64,000 nt of DNA from assembly GCF_042655305.1 (NCBI RefSeq), contig NZ_JBHSLR010000009.1. The stretch is one strand, 5' to 3'. Position 1 is the first letter of the stretch, and each line of letters opens with the position of its first letter. Positions 9,054-19,131 of the stretch are shown piece by piece. Position numbers and translations under genes: made by a program. The stretch comes from Arcanobacterium_A bovis (GTDB lineage Bacteria; Actinomycetota; Actinomycetes; Actinomycetales; Actinomycetaceae). Below the pieces are notes generated by a model. That model saw only the letters and a program-made list of their open reading frames with translations. It was not told the DNA's origin and did no database searches.

Positions 9054-10520
9054 TCACAGCATAAGCTGACGCAATTGCGGTGAAATTGGACGTGGAAGTT
9101 TCGACGTGCCACTCAAGAACTGATCCACTCCATGCGCACACGAACGTCCCTCGGCAATCGCCCACACGATCAGTGACTGTCCGCGACCGGCGTCACCACA
9201 GGCAAAAACGCCAGGAACACTCGTCACATATTCCTCATTGCGCACGATGTTTCCGCGTGCATCGAGTTCAAGACCAAGCTCATCAATAATTCCCGATTTT
9301 TGCGGTCCCACAAAACCCATTGCCAGCAGCACAAGTTCAGCGTCAATATGACGCTCAGTTCCCGGAACTGGCACAAATTGACCGGCATCAAACTTGACTT
9401 CAACAATATCCAGACCAGAAACCGCACCTGAGCCGTCATCAGTAAAAGCAACAGTATTCACTGCATAAACACGATCGCCGCCTTCTTCATGAGCCGAAGC
9501 AACCTTGAAAGTCATTGGGTATGTGGGCCACGGCTGATTTACCGGGCGCTCAGCACTCGGCATTGGCATTATCTCAAGCTGGGTAATTGATGCTGCTCCT
9601 TGGCGAATCGCTGTACCTAGGCAATCCGCACCAGTGTCGCCGCCACCAATAATCACCACATTCTTACCGGTAGCAGTGATCTGATCTGGTACTTCTACTC
9701 CCCTCGCCACTTTATTGGCCTGCGGCAAGTACTCCATTGCCTGATAGATTCCACGCAGATCTGCGCCCGGAACATTGATTCCACGCGGCACAGTTGCGCC
9801 AATAGCGAGCACCACGGCTTCATACATGTCACGCAATTCTTCGATGGTGATATCGACGCCGATCTCAACATTTGTCTTGAACTGCGTTCCTTCCAACACC
9901 ATCTGCTTCAGACGCCGGTCAAGCACCGCCTTCTCAAGCTTAAACTCGGGAATTCCATAGCGAAGCAATCCGCCGATTTCATCCGCTCGTTCATAGACGA
10001 CGACGGTGTGCCCCGCGCGCGTAAGCTGCTGCGCTACCGCAAGGCCTGCCGGACCCGAACCAACCACAGCCACCGTCTTTGAGGTGTGCCACTCTGGTTG
10101 TTGCGGCACAACGCGCAGATCATCCCAAGCCTTATCGATAATCGCGACTTCGACATTCTTGATGGTTACCGGATCGCGACTTATTCCCACCACACAGGAC
10201 GTCTCACATGGAGCTGGGCACAATCTACCTGTCAATTCTGGGAAGTTATTCGTCGCGTGCAGGCGCTCTAATGCTTCTTGCCATTTATCGCGCCAAACCA
10301 AGTCATTCCACTCTGGAATGAGATTTCCTAACGGACAACCGTTGTTACAGAACGGGATACCACAATCCATGCATCGGCTCGCCTGCTTCGTGATAATTGG
10401 AAGCACTGCTCGACCCACTGTTCCTGGGTAAACCTCATTCCAATCCTTGACACGCTCGTCAATCGCTCTGCGCTGCGGCACTTCCCGTGCCGTCGTAATA
10501 AATCCACGCGGATCAGCCAC
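9054..10520 (-). CDS. gltD: glutamate synthase small (beta) subunit
   Basis: Passes electrons from NADPH through FAD to the large subunit, which makes two glutamates from glutamine and 2-oxoglutarate. The 488-residue protein has the N-terminal Fe-S cysteine segment (CMDCGIPFCNNGCPLGN near residue 51-67, and CPAPCETSC near 101-109), an FAD-binding GSGPAGLA loop near residue 153 and an NADPH-binding IGGGDTGADC loop near residue 293. GTG start; it overlaps the end of gltB by 8 bases, so the subunits are translationally coupled. It is the last gene of the operon. Confidence 0.97.
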   Translation of the reverse strand: MADPRGFITTAREVPQRRAIDERVKDWNEVYPGTVGRAVLPIITKQASRCMDCGIPFCNNGCPLGNLIPEWNDLVWRDKWQEALERLHATNNFPELTGRLCPAPCETSCVVGISRDPVTIKNVEVAIIDKAWDDLRVVPQQPEWHTSKTVAVVGSGPAGLAVAQQLTRAGHTVVVYERADEIGGLLRYGIPEFKLEKAVLDRRLKQMVLEGTQFKTNVEIGVDITIEELRDMYEAVVLAIGATVPRGINVPGADLRGIYQAMEYLPQANKVARGVEVPDQITATGKNVVIIGGGDTGADCLGTAIRQGAASITQLEIMPMPSAERPVNQPWPTYPMTFKVASAHEEGGDRVYAVNTVAFTDDGSGAVSGLDIVEVKFDAGQFVPVPGTERHIDAELVLLAMGFVGPQKSGIIDELGLELDARGNIVRNEEYVTSVPGVFACGDAGRGQSLIVWAIAEGRSCAHGVDQFLSGTSKLPRPISPQLRQLML

Positions 10521-13500
10521 GAGCCACCTCCATCATCAGGTCAGTTGTTTCACGTTCTGTCAGATTACGTTCTTTTGCTTCTTGGGCAGCAGCCATTATT
10601 TTGGCGTATGTGCGCGGAGAAATCTTCTTGAAACGCTGCGCGAGCTCGGCATCCGTTGTGCCAAGCAATTCCTTGGCGATATCAGATCCGGTCTGCGCAC
10701 TATGCTGCTCAAGTAGCTCTCGAATCCGGTCAATATCTACGGCTTCGAGGTCCACAACATCTACTAATTCTGTGTTGACGCGCGCCGCATCAAGATCAAG
10801 AACCCATGCCACGCCACCGCTCATTCCGGCCGCAAAATTGCGTCCCACCGAACCGAGCACAAGTACTTCGCCTCCGGTCATGTATTCACATCCATGATCG
10901 CCTACGCCCTCTACCACCGCAGTTGCGCCGGAATTGCGCACGCAGAAGCGTTCGCCCACGGTACCACGCAGGAAGATTTCACCCGACGTCGCACCATAAC
11001 CAATCACGTTACCGGCGATTATTTCCTTTCGTGGATCGAAACGAACACCAGACGGCGGCGTCACGATAATGCGTCCGCCCGAAAGGCCTTTACCTACGTA
11101 GTCATTGGAATCGCCGATCAACCGCAACGTGACTCCGCGTGGTAAGAATGCGCCAAAACTCTGACCTCCAGTACCACTCATAGTGAACTCGATGGTTCCG
11201 TCAGGCAATCCTCTGCCCTCAGTTGCCCGCGTCACCGCATTACCGAGCTGTGTTCCCACAGTGCGATTGACATTGCGAACCTCGACTGATTCACGCACAC
11301 GCGTACCATTTTCCAGCGCAGGGCGAGCCAGTTCAATCAGCTTTTGATCCAAAGCCTCGTCCAAGCCGTGATCCTGAGTACTCGTGCAGCGCCTAGCGAC
11401 ATCTACCGGAATATCACTTCCAGCAAGCACTGCAGAGAGATCGATTCCTTGTGTCTTCCAGTGCCCGACTGCGGCATCCGTGCGCAACAGATCAACTCTG
11501 CCAACCGCTTCGTCGATACTGCGTAAACCGAGGCTAGCCAAAAGTTCGCGCACCTCTTGAGCGATAAACGTAAAGAAATTGATCACATGCTGCGGATCAC
11601 CCGTGAATTTCTCACGTAGCTGCGGATTTTGGGTTGCGATACCAACCGGGCACGTATCTTTGTGGCACACACGCATCATTACACAACCAGTGACGACGAG
11701 CGGAGCGGTTGCGAAACCGTATTCCTCGGCGCCTAGAAGTGCAGCAATGACGACGTCGCGTCCAGTTTTCATCTGACCGTCAGCTTGCACTACGATGCGG
11801 TCGCGTAGCCCGTTGAGCAAAAGCGTCTGTTGCGTTTCTGCCAAGCCGAGCTCCCACGGAGCTCCTGCGTGCTTAACGGAAGTCAACGGCGCAGCACCGG
11901 TACCGCCGTCGCGCCCCGAAATGAGCACCACATCAGCTTTCGCTTTCGAAACACCTGTAGCAATCGTGCCAACGCCAACCTCGGATACGAGCTTGACGTG
12001 TACGCGCGCCCGCGGATTTGCCGACTTGAGATCGTGAATCAGCTGTTTTAGATCTTCGATTGAATAGATATCGTGATGTGGAGGCGGAGAAATGAGTCCT
12101 ACACCTGTCGTTGAATGGCGAGTCTTTGCCACCCACGGGTACACCTTCGGTCCAGGCAATTGACCGCCTTCACCGGGCTTTGCTCCCTGGGCCATCTTGA
12201 TTTGGATATCATCGGCGTAAGTCAGATACTCCGAGGTCACGCCAAAACGACCAGAAGCCACCTGCTTAATTGCAGACCGACGAGCTGGATCGTGCAAACG
12301 CTCCGAGTCTTCGCCACCTTCACCAGTATTGGATTTACCACCCAAACGGTTCATGGCGATAGCAAGGGTCTGGTGTGCTTCTTCAGAAATTGAGCCGTAG
12401 CTCATCGCGCCGGTTGAGAACCGCTTAACAATCGATTCCACTGGCTCGACTTCCGAGATATCGATGGGCTGCACATCCTTGAATTTGAGCATCGAACGCA
12501 GGGTCATTACCCGTTCCGAATTGCTATTGACAAGCGCCGTATAGCGCTTAAACTGCTCGTAATCACCGCTCTTCGTCGACTGTTGAAGCCGGAACACGGT
12601 TTCAGGATCGAGCAGGTGATGTTCGCCTTCCCTGCGCCATTGATATTCACCACCAGTGCGCAGGTCACGGTGTGCAAGTGGAATACCATCAGCAGGATAT
12701 GCAACCAAGTGACGCATATGAACTTCTTTGGCAATTTCATCAAGCGCCACCCCGCCGATTCGGGCAGCTGTGCCCGTGAAATAGGTATCGACAAAGTTCG
12801 AATCAAGACCGATTGCTTCAAAGAGCTGCGCTCCTGTGTACGAAGCAACAGTGGATACGCCCATCTTGCTCATAATCTTCAAAACGCCTTTCGAGAGCGC
12901 CTTGGCGATATTCGCGATGGCCTTATTGGGATCAACATCTACATAAAGTTCACGGCGGGCGAGATCTTCGGCAGTTTCAAAAACCAAATAAGGATTAACT
13001 GCCGCGGCACCGTAAGCAAGCAAGAGCGCAATATGGTGAACTTCGCGCACATCTCCAGCCTCTACCACGAGACCAACCTGAGTACGAGTCTTCTCCCGTA
13101 CCAGATGGTGGTGAATTGCCGAGGTGAGCAGCAATGATGGGATCGGTGCAAACTCTGCGTTCGAATGGCGATCGGATACCACGATTACTCGTGCTCCCCC
13201 ACGAATTGCTGCCGATACCTCTTGGCAAATCTCATCGATCTTCGCTTCGAGCGCACGCCGACCACCAGCGACCCGATACACACCTTTGACCACATGCGAC
13301 GAAAATCCAACTACGTTACCCTCGCGCAAGCGCACAATTTTTGCGAGTTGCTCAGAGTCGAGAATCGGATTGCGCATCACAATTTGGCGTGCTGATTCCG
13401 GCGTTGGGGTAAGAAGATTTCGTTCCGAACCAATTTTCGTCGTGAGTGAGGTGACGAGTTCTTCGCGAATCGCATCCAATGGCGGGTTCGTGACTTGCGC

Positions 13501-15033
13501 GAAGATTTGAGTAAAGTAATCGAAAATCAAACGAGGACGCTCTGACAACACAGCGATAGGAGTGTCGGTTCCCATTGATCCGATTGCTTCGGCACCTGTA
13601 TTCGCCATCGGTGCAATAATTAAGCGCAGTTCTTCTTCGGTATAACCAAATACTTGCTGGCGGCGCGTCACTGACGAATGCGAATGCACAATATGTGCTC
13701 GAGTGGGCAGCTTATCTAATTCGATTTTGTTCTTATCGAGCCACTCACCATAGGGGTGTTCAGCTGCCAAAGAATTCTTCACTTCTTCATCCGAGAGCAC
13801 CTTGTGCGAATCGAGATCCACCAAGAACATACGGCCTGGTTGCAGGCGACCTTTCTTGACAATCGTCGTCTGATCGATGTCGAGCACACCAGCTTCCGAA
13901 GCGAAAACCACTAAGCCTTCGTCAGTCACCCAATAGCGCCCCGGACGCAAGCCGTTACGGTCGAGCGTGCCGCCAATGATCGATCCATCAGTGAAAGTGA
14001 TAGACGCCGGACCGTCCCAAGGTTCCATAATAAGTGAATGGTACTCATAGAAGTTCCGTCGCAAGGCATCCATATCTTGGTTGCCTTCCCATGCCTCAGG
14101 AACCATCATCATCACTGCGTGCGGAAGTGATCGACCGCCCAGATGCAGTAGCTCAAGTACTTCGTCAAAGGACGCCGAGTCTGATCCGTCTGGCGTGCAG
14201 ATTGGGAAGAGCTTGTCCATATTGCCTGGGAATTTATCGGATGTGAGCATCGCTTCGCGGGCACGCATCCAATTTCGGTTGCCCATGACGGTATTAATTT
14301 CTCCGTTATGGGCGATCAAACGGAATGGATGTGCAAGCTCCCAAGACGGGAAAGTATTGGTCGAAAAACGGGAGTGCACGAGCGCCAAGGCCGAAGCCAT
14401 CTTCGGGTCATGTAGCTCTGGGAACACTTCTTCCAGTTGGCTTGTGGTGAGCATACCTTTGTAAACCAAAGTACGCGCCGACAGCGAAGCAAAATAAACA
14501 TCCGTATCGTTTTGGATGCGCTTCCTGAGCACAAATGCGTATCGATCGAGGTCAATTTCGCTTTGACCAGCACGTCCAGTAACAAAAAGAAACTCAAAAT
14601 GTGGCATTGCCTCAACTGAGATTGGCGATAATGTGTCGGTTCGTACCTCAATATTGCGCCATCCAAGCAGCTCAAGGTCAGTTTCTTCAACAAGCTCTGC
14701 GATGTGCTGTTTAATTTCTGCACGCTCGCCGTCATCTGTTGGCAAGAATGCCATGCCGACGGCGTATTCCCCCTTTTCCGGTAGGCGGAAGTCCACAGTA
14801 GAACGGAAATATTCGTCCGGCACCTGAATGAGGATACCCGCACCGTCACCTGCGGCTTCGTCTGCTCCGGTAGCACCGCGATGATCCAGATTTCGAAGCG
14901 CTTCCAGCGCCTTCTCGACGATATCGTGTCGAGGTTTTCCATCTAGGTGCGCAACAAAGGCTACGCCACAAGCATCATGTTCAAAATTCGGCTGATACAA
15001 CCCCATTTGAGCACGGCGTTTGAATACGGACAT
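10513..15033 (-). CDS. gltB: glutamate synthase large (alpha) subunit
   Basis: Glutaminase plus synthase subunit of the NADPH-dependent GOGAT complex in nitrogen assimilation. At 1506 residues it has the normal length. The N-terminal class II glutamine amidotransferase domain starts at Cys22 (in EHDACGVAF) after a short propeptide; then come the central domain, the FMN-binding synthase domain with the 3Fe-4S cysteines (CHKDTCPVG near residue 1137-1145) and the C-terminal beta-helix domain with repeated Gly-rich turns. ATG start with GGGGAGG about 7 bases upstream. The 5' region 15034-15206 carries the promoter, but no clear -35/-10 pair was identified. Confidence 0.98.
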   Translation of the reverse strand: MSVFKRRAQMGLYQPNFEHDACGVAFVAHLDGKPRHDIVEKALEALRNLDHRGATGADEAAGDGAGILIQVPDEYFRSTVDFRLPEKGEYAVGMAFLPTDDGERAEIKQHIAELVEETDLELLGWRNIEVRTDTLSPISVEAMPHFEFLFVTGRAGQSEIDLDRYAFVLRKRIQNDTDVYFASLSARTLVYKGMLTTSQLEEVFPELHDPKMASALALVHSRFSTNTFPSWELAHPFRLIAHNGEINTVMGNRNWMRAREAMLTSDKFPGNMDKLFPICTPDGSDSASFDEVLELLHLGGRSLPHAVMMMVPEAWEGNQDMDALRRNFYEYHSLIMEPWDGPASITFTDGSIIGGTLDRNGLRPGRYWVTDEGLVVFASEAGVLDIDQTTIVKKGRLQPGRMFLVDLDSHKVLSDEEVKNSLAAEHPYGEWLDKNKIELDKLPTRAHIVHSHSSVTRRQQVFGYTEEELRLIIAPMANTGAEAIGSMGTDTPIAVLSERPRLIFDYFTQIFAQVTNPPLDAIREELVTSLTTKIGSERNLLTPTPESARQIVMRNPILDSEQLAKIVRLREGNVVGFSSHVVKGVYRVAGGRRALEAKIDEICQEVSAAIRGGARVIVVSDRHSNAEFAPIPSLLLTSAIHHHLVREKTRTQVGLVVEAGDVREVHHIALLLAYGAAAVNPYLVFETAEDLARRELYVDVDPNKAIANIAKALSKGVLKIMSKMGVSTVASYTGAQLFEAIGLDSNFVDTYFTGTAARIGGVALDEIAKEVHMRHLVAYPADGIPLAHRDLRTGGEYQWRREGEHHLLDPETVFRLQQSTKSGDYEQFKRYTALVNSNSERVMTLRSMLKFKDVQPIDISEVEPVESIVKRFSTGAMSYGSISEEAHQTLAIAMNRLGGKSNTGEGGEDSERLHDPARRSAIKQVASGRFGVTSEYLTYADDIQIKMAQGAKPGEGGQLPGPKVYPWVAKTRHSTTGVGLISPPPHHDIYSIEDLKQLIHDLKSANPRARVHVKLVSEVGVGTIATGVSKAKADVVLISGRDGGTGAAPLTSVKHAGAPWELGLAETQQTLLLNGLRDRIVVQADGQMKTGRDVVIAALLGAEEYGFATAPLVVTGCVMMRVCHKDTCPVGIATQNPQLREKFTGDPQHVINFFTFIAQEVRELLASLGLRSIDEAVGRVDLLRTDAAVGHWKTQGIDLSAVLAGSDIPVDVARRCTSTQDHGLDEALDQKLIELARPALENGTRVRESVEVRNVNRTVGTQLGNAVTRATEGRGLPDGTIEFTMSGTGGQSFGAFLPRGVTLRLIGDSNDYVGKGLSGGRIIVTPPSGVRFDPRKEIIAGNVIGYGATSGEIFLRGTVGERFCVRNSGATAVVEGVGDHGCEYMTGGEVLVLGSVGRNFAAGMSGGVAWVLDLDAARVNTELVDVVDLEAVDIDRIRELLEQHSAQTGSDIAKELLGTTDAELAQRFKKISPRTYAKIMAAAQEAKERNLTERETTDLMMEVARG

Positions 15034-15206
15034 GTGCGGCCTCCCCTTACATTATTGGTTGGTCTTATAAGTCAAAAGTATTTGTTCACTAGATAACGTG
15101 GGAAAACGTCTCAAGATTTGGTCATTAATTCGTAAAGAAAACACACTATTTTAACTGTGAGCAAATTCTGCATCTTAAAGATAGCCCAAATTGGATAGAC
15201 ACCAAA

Positions 15207-15242
15207 ATGGGTGGGAGCCGATCAATGTCAGCTCCCACCCAT
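15207..15242 (-). terminator. terminator after pheT
   Basis: A 12-base perfect stem (15207-15218 and 15231-15242) with a 12-base loop starts 18 bases after the pheT stop, followed on the minus strand by TTTTGG. It separates pheST from gltBD. Confidence 0.8.
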
Positions 15243-15259
15243 CAAGGGTTCAAAGCAAA

Positions 15260-17872
15260 TTAGGCCCGAAGATCAGCGTCGAAGGTTTTCTTCAGTTGCT
15301 TCACGATCCGCTTGCGCAGCGCAGCAGTTTCTTCGGCAGTAAGCGTATGATCAAGGCCACGCAATCTCAGCGCGAAAGCCAATGATTTCTTACCATCACC
15401 GATCTGTTCCCCTCGATAGACGTCAAAGAGGCGCACGTCTTCAAGAATCTCGCCGCCCACGTTCCGTATTACTGCCTCAACTTCATACGAAGGCAAATCG
15501 GCATCTACCACTACCGCGATGTCTTCTTTTGCCATCGGGAAAGTAGATACTCCTGCTACCTGGATCGGCGAACTACCGCGGGCAGCGAATAGTTGATCGA
15601 GGTCGGCTTCGAAGGCAATTGAACGCTTCGGTAGCTCAAAGGTCTTGCATACCTGTGGAGCCAACTCACCCGCATATCCAATTACGTGCTCACCAACGCA
15701 AATTTGCGCACAACGACCTGGGTGGAACGGAGCATACTGTTCTTGCTTAACGCGCATGTCCAAGCCAATAGTTCTACCGAGTGTTTTCACCGCTTCGATA
15801 GCATCGCGCCAATCCCAGGTGACACCATCGAGATCAGCAGCGGCTTCAGCAGCCCGAGCCGTCGCCACACCTGCGATGTGTCGCGGTTGAGCCGGAATTG
15901 CCCGTTCCAAAGCGTCCAATTCCTCATTAGTGGGGCGGCGTCCCACACCAGGATTCTCAGCCGGAACAACGCCCTGCGGACGAGTCACAACACCGGTTTC
16001 GAACAATGCCACAGTGCTGTGCCCACGCGAGACGTTGAGTCGCGCCGTTTCCAACAGCGAGTCAAGAATCGACGTACGCATATACGGTGCGGACTCTTGG
16101 AGCGGATTTTGCAAGCGAATGGCGAGCCGGCGCGCGTCGTCGTCATCAATACCTTGGTGATCGAAAACTTGACCTGCAACGAAAGGATAGCTCAACACCT
16201 GCACCCAGCCTTGCTCAGCAAGCGCACGCGCTACGTCACGAGCCTGGCGCTGTTCGATGCTCAGCCCATGTCCAGCCGGTGCGTAAGGCACCACAGAAGC
16301 AATCTCATCGAATCCCACCAAGCGCGCAATTTCCTCTACAAAATGTGCGCTGCCAATCAAATCTGGACGCCATGACGGCGCCGTGACCGAGAGTTCACGA
16401 TTATCATCGCTAGCTGCGTCAGAAATCGAAGGAATTTCCTCAACCTCACAGCCAATCGCATGTAGCAAGGAAATCTGTTTTTCGGCGCTGAGCTCAAGGC
16501 CTGTGAGCCGGCGAGTTTCACCCGTATTAAATGCCAACGCAGGAGTCGCATCAACGTGATTTACTTCGAAATTGGCTTGATCAGCAGTACCACCGCCGTA
16601 TTCTACCAGCAAATCCACTACTGCTTGAGCAGCAATAGGTGGCAGTTGTGGGTCAACACCACGTTCAAAACGCTTTGAAGCTTCCGACGGAAGCCGATGA
16701 TTGCGTGCCATACGAGCCACAGACACCGAATCAAAATGCGCCGCTTCGATAAGAACATCAGTAGTTGCGTCCGAGATTTCAGTGCTCGCGCCGCCCATAG
16801 TGCCAGCGAGGCCAACAGCACGTTCACCACGTCCGCCCTGAGAATCGGCGATCACCAAATCTTCGCCACCCAAAGTGCGCTCAACGTCGTCGAGTGTGCG
16901 TAAAGTTTCCCCAGCTTTCGCGCGGCGAACAATCAGCGGTGCCACTGTTTTATTGAGATCGTAGGCGTGTAGCGGTTGCCCCAAATCGAGCATTACATAG
17001 TTTGTTGCGTCAACCACCAGCGAAATTGGACGCATTCCTGCTGCCTTGAGCCGGTCATGCATCCACTTTGGCGACTGCGCACAAGCATCAACGCCCCGAA
17101 CAATGCGTGTCACAAACCGAGAACAGCCTGGCACACCGTGGATAGGAGCATCGTCAGCAATCTCAACTGCGAAACCTTCGTTATTTACTGCTGGCACATT
17201 CTTTGCAGCATTCGATTCATAGGCAGGATCGGTAAACTTCGCACCCGTCGAATGGGAATACTCGCGTGCCACGCCACGCATCGAAAAGCAATAGCCACGA
17301 TCTGGAGTGACGTTGATTTCCAAAACTTCCCCGGCAAGCCCGAGGAAACCGAGCACATCGTGCCCGATTGCTGGAATGCCACGTTCGCGCGCTTCGTCGT
17401 CATTATGGGCAAGCACGATAATTCCATCGTGATCGTCGCCCAAGCCGAGCTCGCGCTGCGAGCAGATCATACCGTCAGAAATGTGACCATACGTCTTTCG
17501 AGCTGCGATTTTGAAGTCGCCTGGTAGCACAGCACCAGGCAGCGAGACTACGACGTAATCTCCCTCCACGAAGTTATGCGCACCGCAAATAATTCCGCGC
17601 GACGGCAGTTCAGAAGGCTCTTTCCCCTCACCAGGAGCGTCGTTATGTTCGCCGACGTCGACGCGACAGTAATTGATGAGCTTTCCGTTGGATTGCTCAT
17701 TCTTTTCGAGCGTCAATACCTTGCCGACGACGATCGGCCCAGTTACCTCCGAGCGGTGGATCGTCTCTTCTTCCAAACCGACTTTCACCAGCGCAGCAGC
17801 TAATTCTTCAGCACTGAGATCAGGTGATATGTCGACATGCTGACGCAGCCAATCAAGTGGAATACGTGGCAT
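15260..17872 (-). CDS. pheT: phenylalanyl-tRNA synthetase beta subunit
   Basis: Large subunit of the (alpha-beta)2 enzyme that charges tRNA-Phe. The 870-residue protein shows, in order, an N-terminal segment and EMAP-like tRNA-binding domain (about 40-180), the B3/B4 editing region (about 240-440, with KRFERGVDP near residue 400), B5 domain, the inactive synthetase-like core and a C-terminal ferredoxin-fold anticodon-binding domain (about 775-868, including FPMAKEDIAVVVD). Its ATG overlaps the pheS stop by one base (TGATG). Length is typical for actinobacterial PheT. Confidence 0.97.
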   Translation of the reverse strand: MPRIPLDWLRQHVDISPDLSAEELAAALVKVGLEEETIHRSEVTGPIVVGKVLTLEKNEQSNGKLINYCRVDVGEHNDAPGEGKEPSELPSRGIICGAHNFVEGDYVVVSLPGAVLPGDFKIAARKTYGHISDGMICSQRELGLGDDHDGIIVLAHNDDEARERGIPAIGHDVLGFLGLAGEVLEINVTPDRGYCFSMRGVAREYSHSTGAKFTDPAYESNAAKNVPAVNNEGFAVEIADDAPIHGVPGCSRFVTRIVRGVDACAQSPKWMHDRLKAAGMRPISLVVDATNYVMLDLGQPLHAYDLNKTVAPLIVRRAKAGETLRTLDDVERTLGGEDLVIADSQGGRGERAVGLAGTMGGASTEISDATTDVLIEAAHFDSVSVARMARNHRLPSEASKRFERGVDPQLPPIAAQAVVDLLVEYGGGTADQANFEVNHVDATPALAFNTGETRRLTGLELSAEKQISLLHAIGCEVEEIPSISDAASDDNRELSVTAPSWRPDLIGSAHFVEEIARLVGFDEIASVVPYAPAGHGLSIEQRQARDVARALAEQGWVQVLSYPFVAGQVFDHQGIDDDDARRLAIRLQNPLQESAPYMRTSILDSLLETARLNVSRGHSTVALFETGVVTRPQGVVPAENPGVGRRPTNEELDALERAIPAQPRHIAGVATARAAEAAADLDGVTWDWRDAIEAVKTLGRTIGLDMRVKQEQYAPFHPGRCAQICVGEHVIGYAGELAPQVCKTFELPKRSIAFEADLDQLFAARGSSPIQVAGVSTFPMAKEDIAVVVDADLPSYEVEAVIRNVGGEILEDVRLFDVYRGEQIGDGKKSLAFALRLRGLDHTLTAEETAALRKRIVKQLKKTFDADLRA

Positions 17873-18963
17873 CAGTTTCCCCTTCCAGTGGTGCTGAATT
17901 GCAACGAGAACCGGATATCGCCCTCAACCATATCGCGCATATCTGCGATGCCGTGGCGCAGCATGAGTGTACGTTCGATTCCCATGCCGAATGCAAAACC
18001 GGTGTATTCATCAGGGTCAATTCCCGCATTGCGCAGAACTTCAGGATTTACCATCCCGCAGCCGCCCCATTCGATCCAGCCAGGTCCACCCTTTTTCAGT
18101 GGGAACCACAGATCCATTTCTGCTGACGGCTCGGTAAATGGGAAGAATGACGGGCGCAAGCGCGTCTTTGCTTCTGGGCCGAACATCGCTTTCGCAAAAT
18201 GATCAAGGGTGCCTTTGAGGTGCTCCATCGTGAGACCCTTATCAACGGCAAGACCTTCGATCTGGTGGAATACTGGCGTATGTGTAGCATCGAGCGCATC
18301 GGTGCGGTAAACCTTACCTGGGCAGGCAATATACACAGGAGCACCACGCGAAAGTAAGGTGTGCGATTGAACCGGAGAAGTGTGCGTGCGCAAAACGAGT
18401 CCAGGTTGTGCCGAGATTTGTGGTTCAGAGCCTGATCCAGCACTTACCTTCTCCACTCCTGCCACATAGAACGTATCTTGCATTTGGCGCGCCGGGTGAT
18501 CGGGGCCAAAATTGAGCGCATCGAAGTTAAACCATTCATGTTCGACTTCAGGGCCTTCAACCACATCCCAGCCCATGCCGATAAAGAAATCCGACACGTC
18601 CTCGAGGAGCACATTGAGCGGATGCCGGGCGCCAATTGGTGCTCTACGCGTTGGCACCGTTACATCAACCGTCTCTTCTGCGAGCATACGCGCCTCATTA
18701 AGGGCTTCGATTCGCTCAGTTGCTTGCGCAAGCGCCGCGGAAATCTCTTTGCGTGCTGCTCCCATCAACTTTCCCGCAGTGGGTTTGAGTTCCTTGTCCA
18801 AACCCTTGATCGCCATATTGGCAACCGTGATTGGGGCTGAATCCCCCATATGGCACAGACGTGCTTCCTTGAGTTCATCGAGAGTGCTAGCCGATTCGAA
18901 CGCAGCACATGCCGAACGCACCGCCGCGGCAATTCCCGTTTCATCTAATGGACTGAGATCCAT
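17872..18963 (-). CDS. pheS: phenylalanyl-tRNA synthetase alpha subunit
   Basis: Catalytic class II subunit of phenylalanyl-tRNA synthetase. The 363-residue protein has the N-terminal coiled coil that contacts tRNA-Phe (about 1-95), motif 1 around residues 125-150 (GMGWDVVEGPEVE), motif 2 with the FHQIEGLAVDKG segment and motif 3 GFAFGMGIER near the C-terminus. ATG start with AAAGG upstream. It is the first gene of pheST. The 5' region was read for a phenylalanine-rich leader peptide or T-box; neither is seen. Confidence 0.97.
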   Translation of the reverse strand: MDLSPLDETGIAAAVRSACAAFESASTLDELKEARLCHMGDSAPITVANMAIKGLDKELKPTAGKLMGAARKEISAALAQATERIEALNEARMLAEETVDVTVPTRRAPIGARHPLNVLLEDVSDFFIGMGWDVVEGPEVEHEWFNFDALNFGPDHPARQMQDTFYVAGVEKVSAGSGSEPQISAQPGLVLRTHTSPVQSHTLLSRGAPVYIACPGKVYRTDALDATHTPVFHQIEGLAVDKGLTMEHLKGTLDHFAKAMFGPEAKTRLRPSFFPFTEPSAEMDLWFPLKKGGPGWIEWGGCGMVNPEVLRNAGIDPDEYTGFAFGMGIERTLMLRHGIADMRDMVEGDIRFSLQFSTTGRGN

Positions 18964-19131
18964 GATTACCTTTCACATAAACGTGACATTTCGGAGTAAT
19001 AAATTAATCCATACCTGAACTATTCTACCGAGCGATCGCCAAACACGCGAAGTGCGTTCATTTCGTGATTGTTCTTTCCCTTTCTGATACACAGATGCAC
19101 AGATACGCTACAAAACCGTACGATTAGAAAT

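Noticed and set aside
12583..13137. 184-codon plus-strand frame
   Set aside because: It is antisense to gltB, which has complete conserved motifs there; no family similarity.
15686..16375. 229-codon plus-strand frame
   Set aside because: It is antisense to pheT and codes for a product of no recognisable family.
18964..19131. Possible leader peptide or T-box before pheS
   Set aside because: A 13-codon frame contains only one Phe codon, and no T-box sequence or terminator/antiterminator pair is seen.
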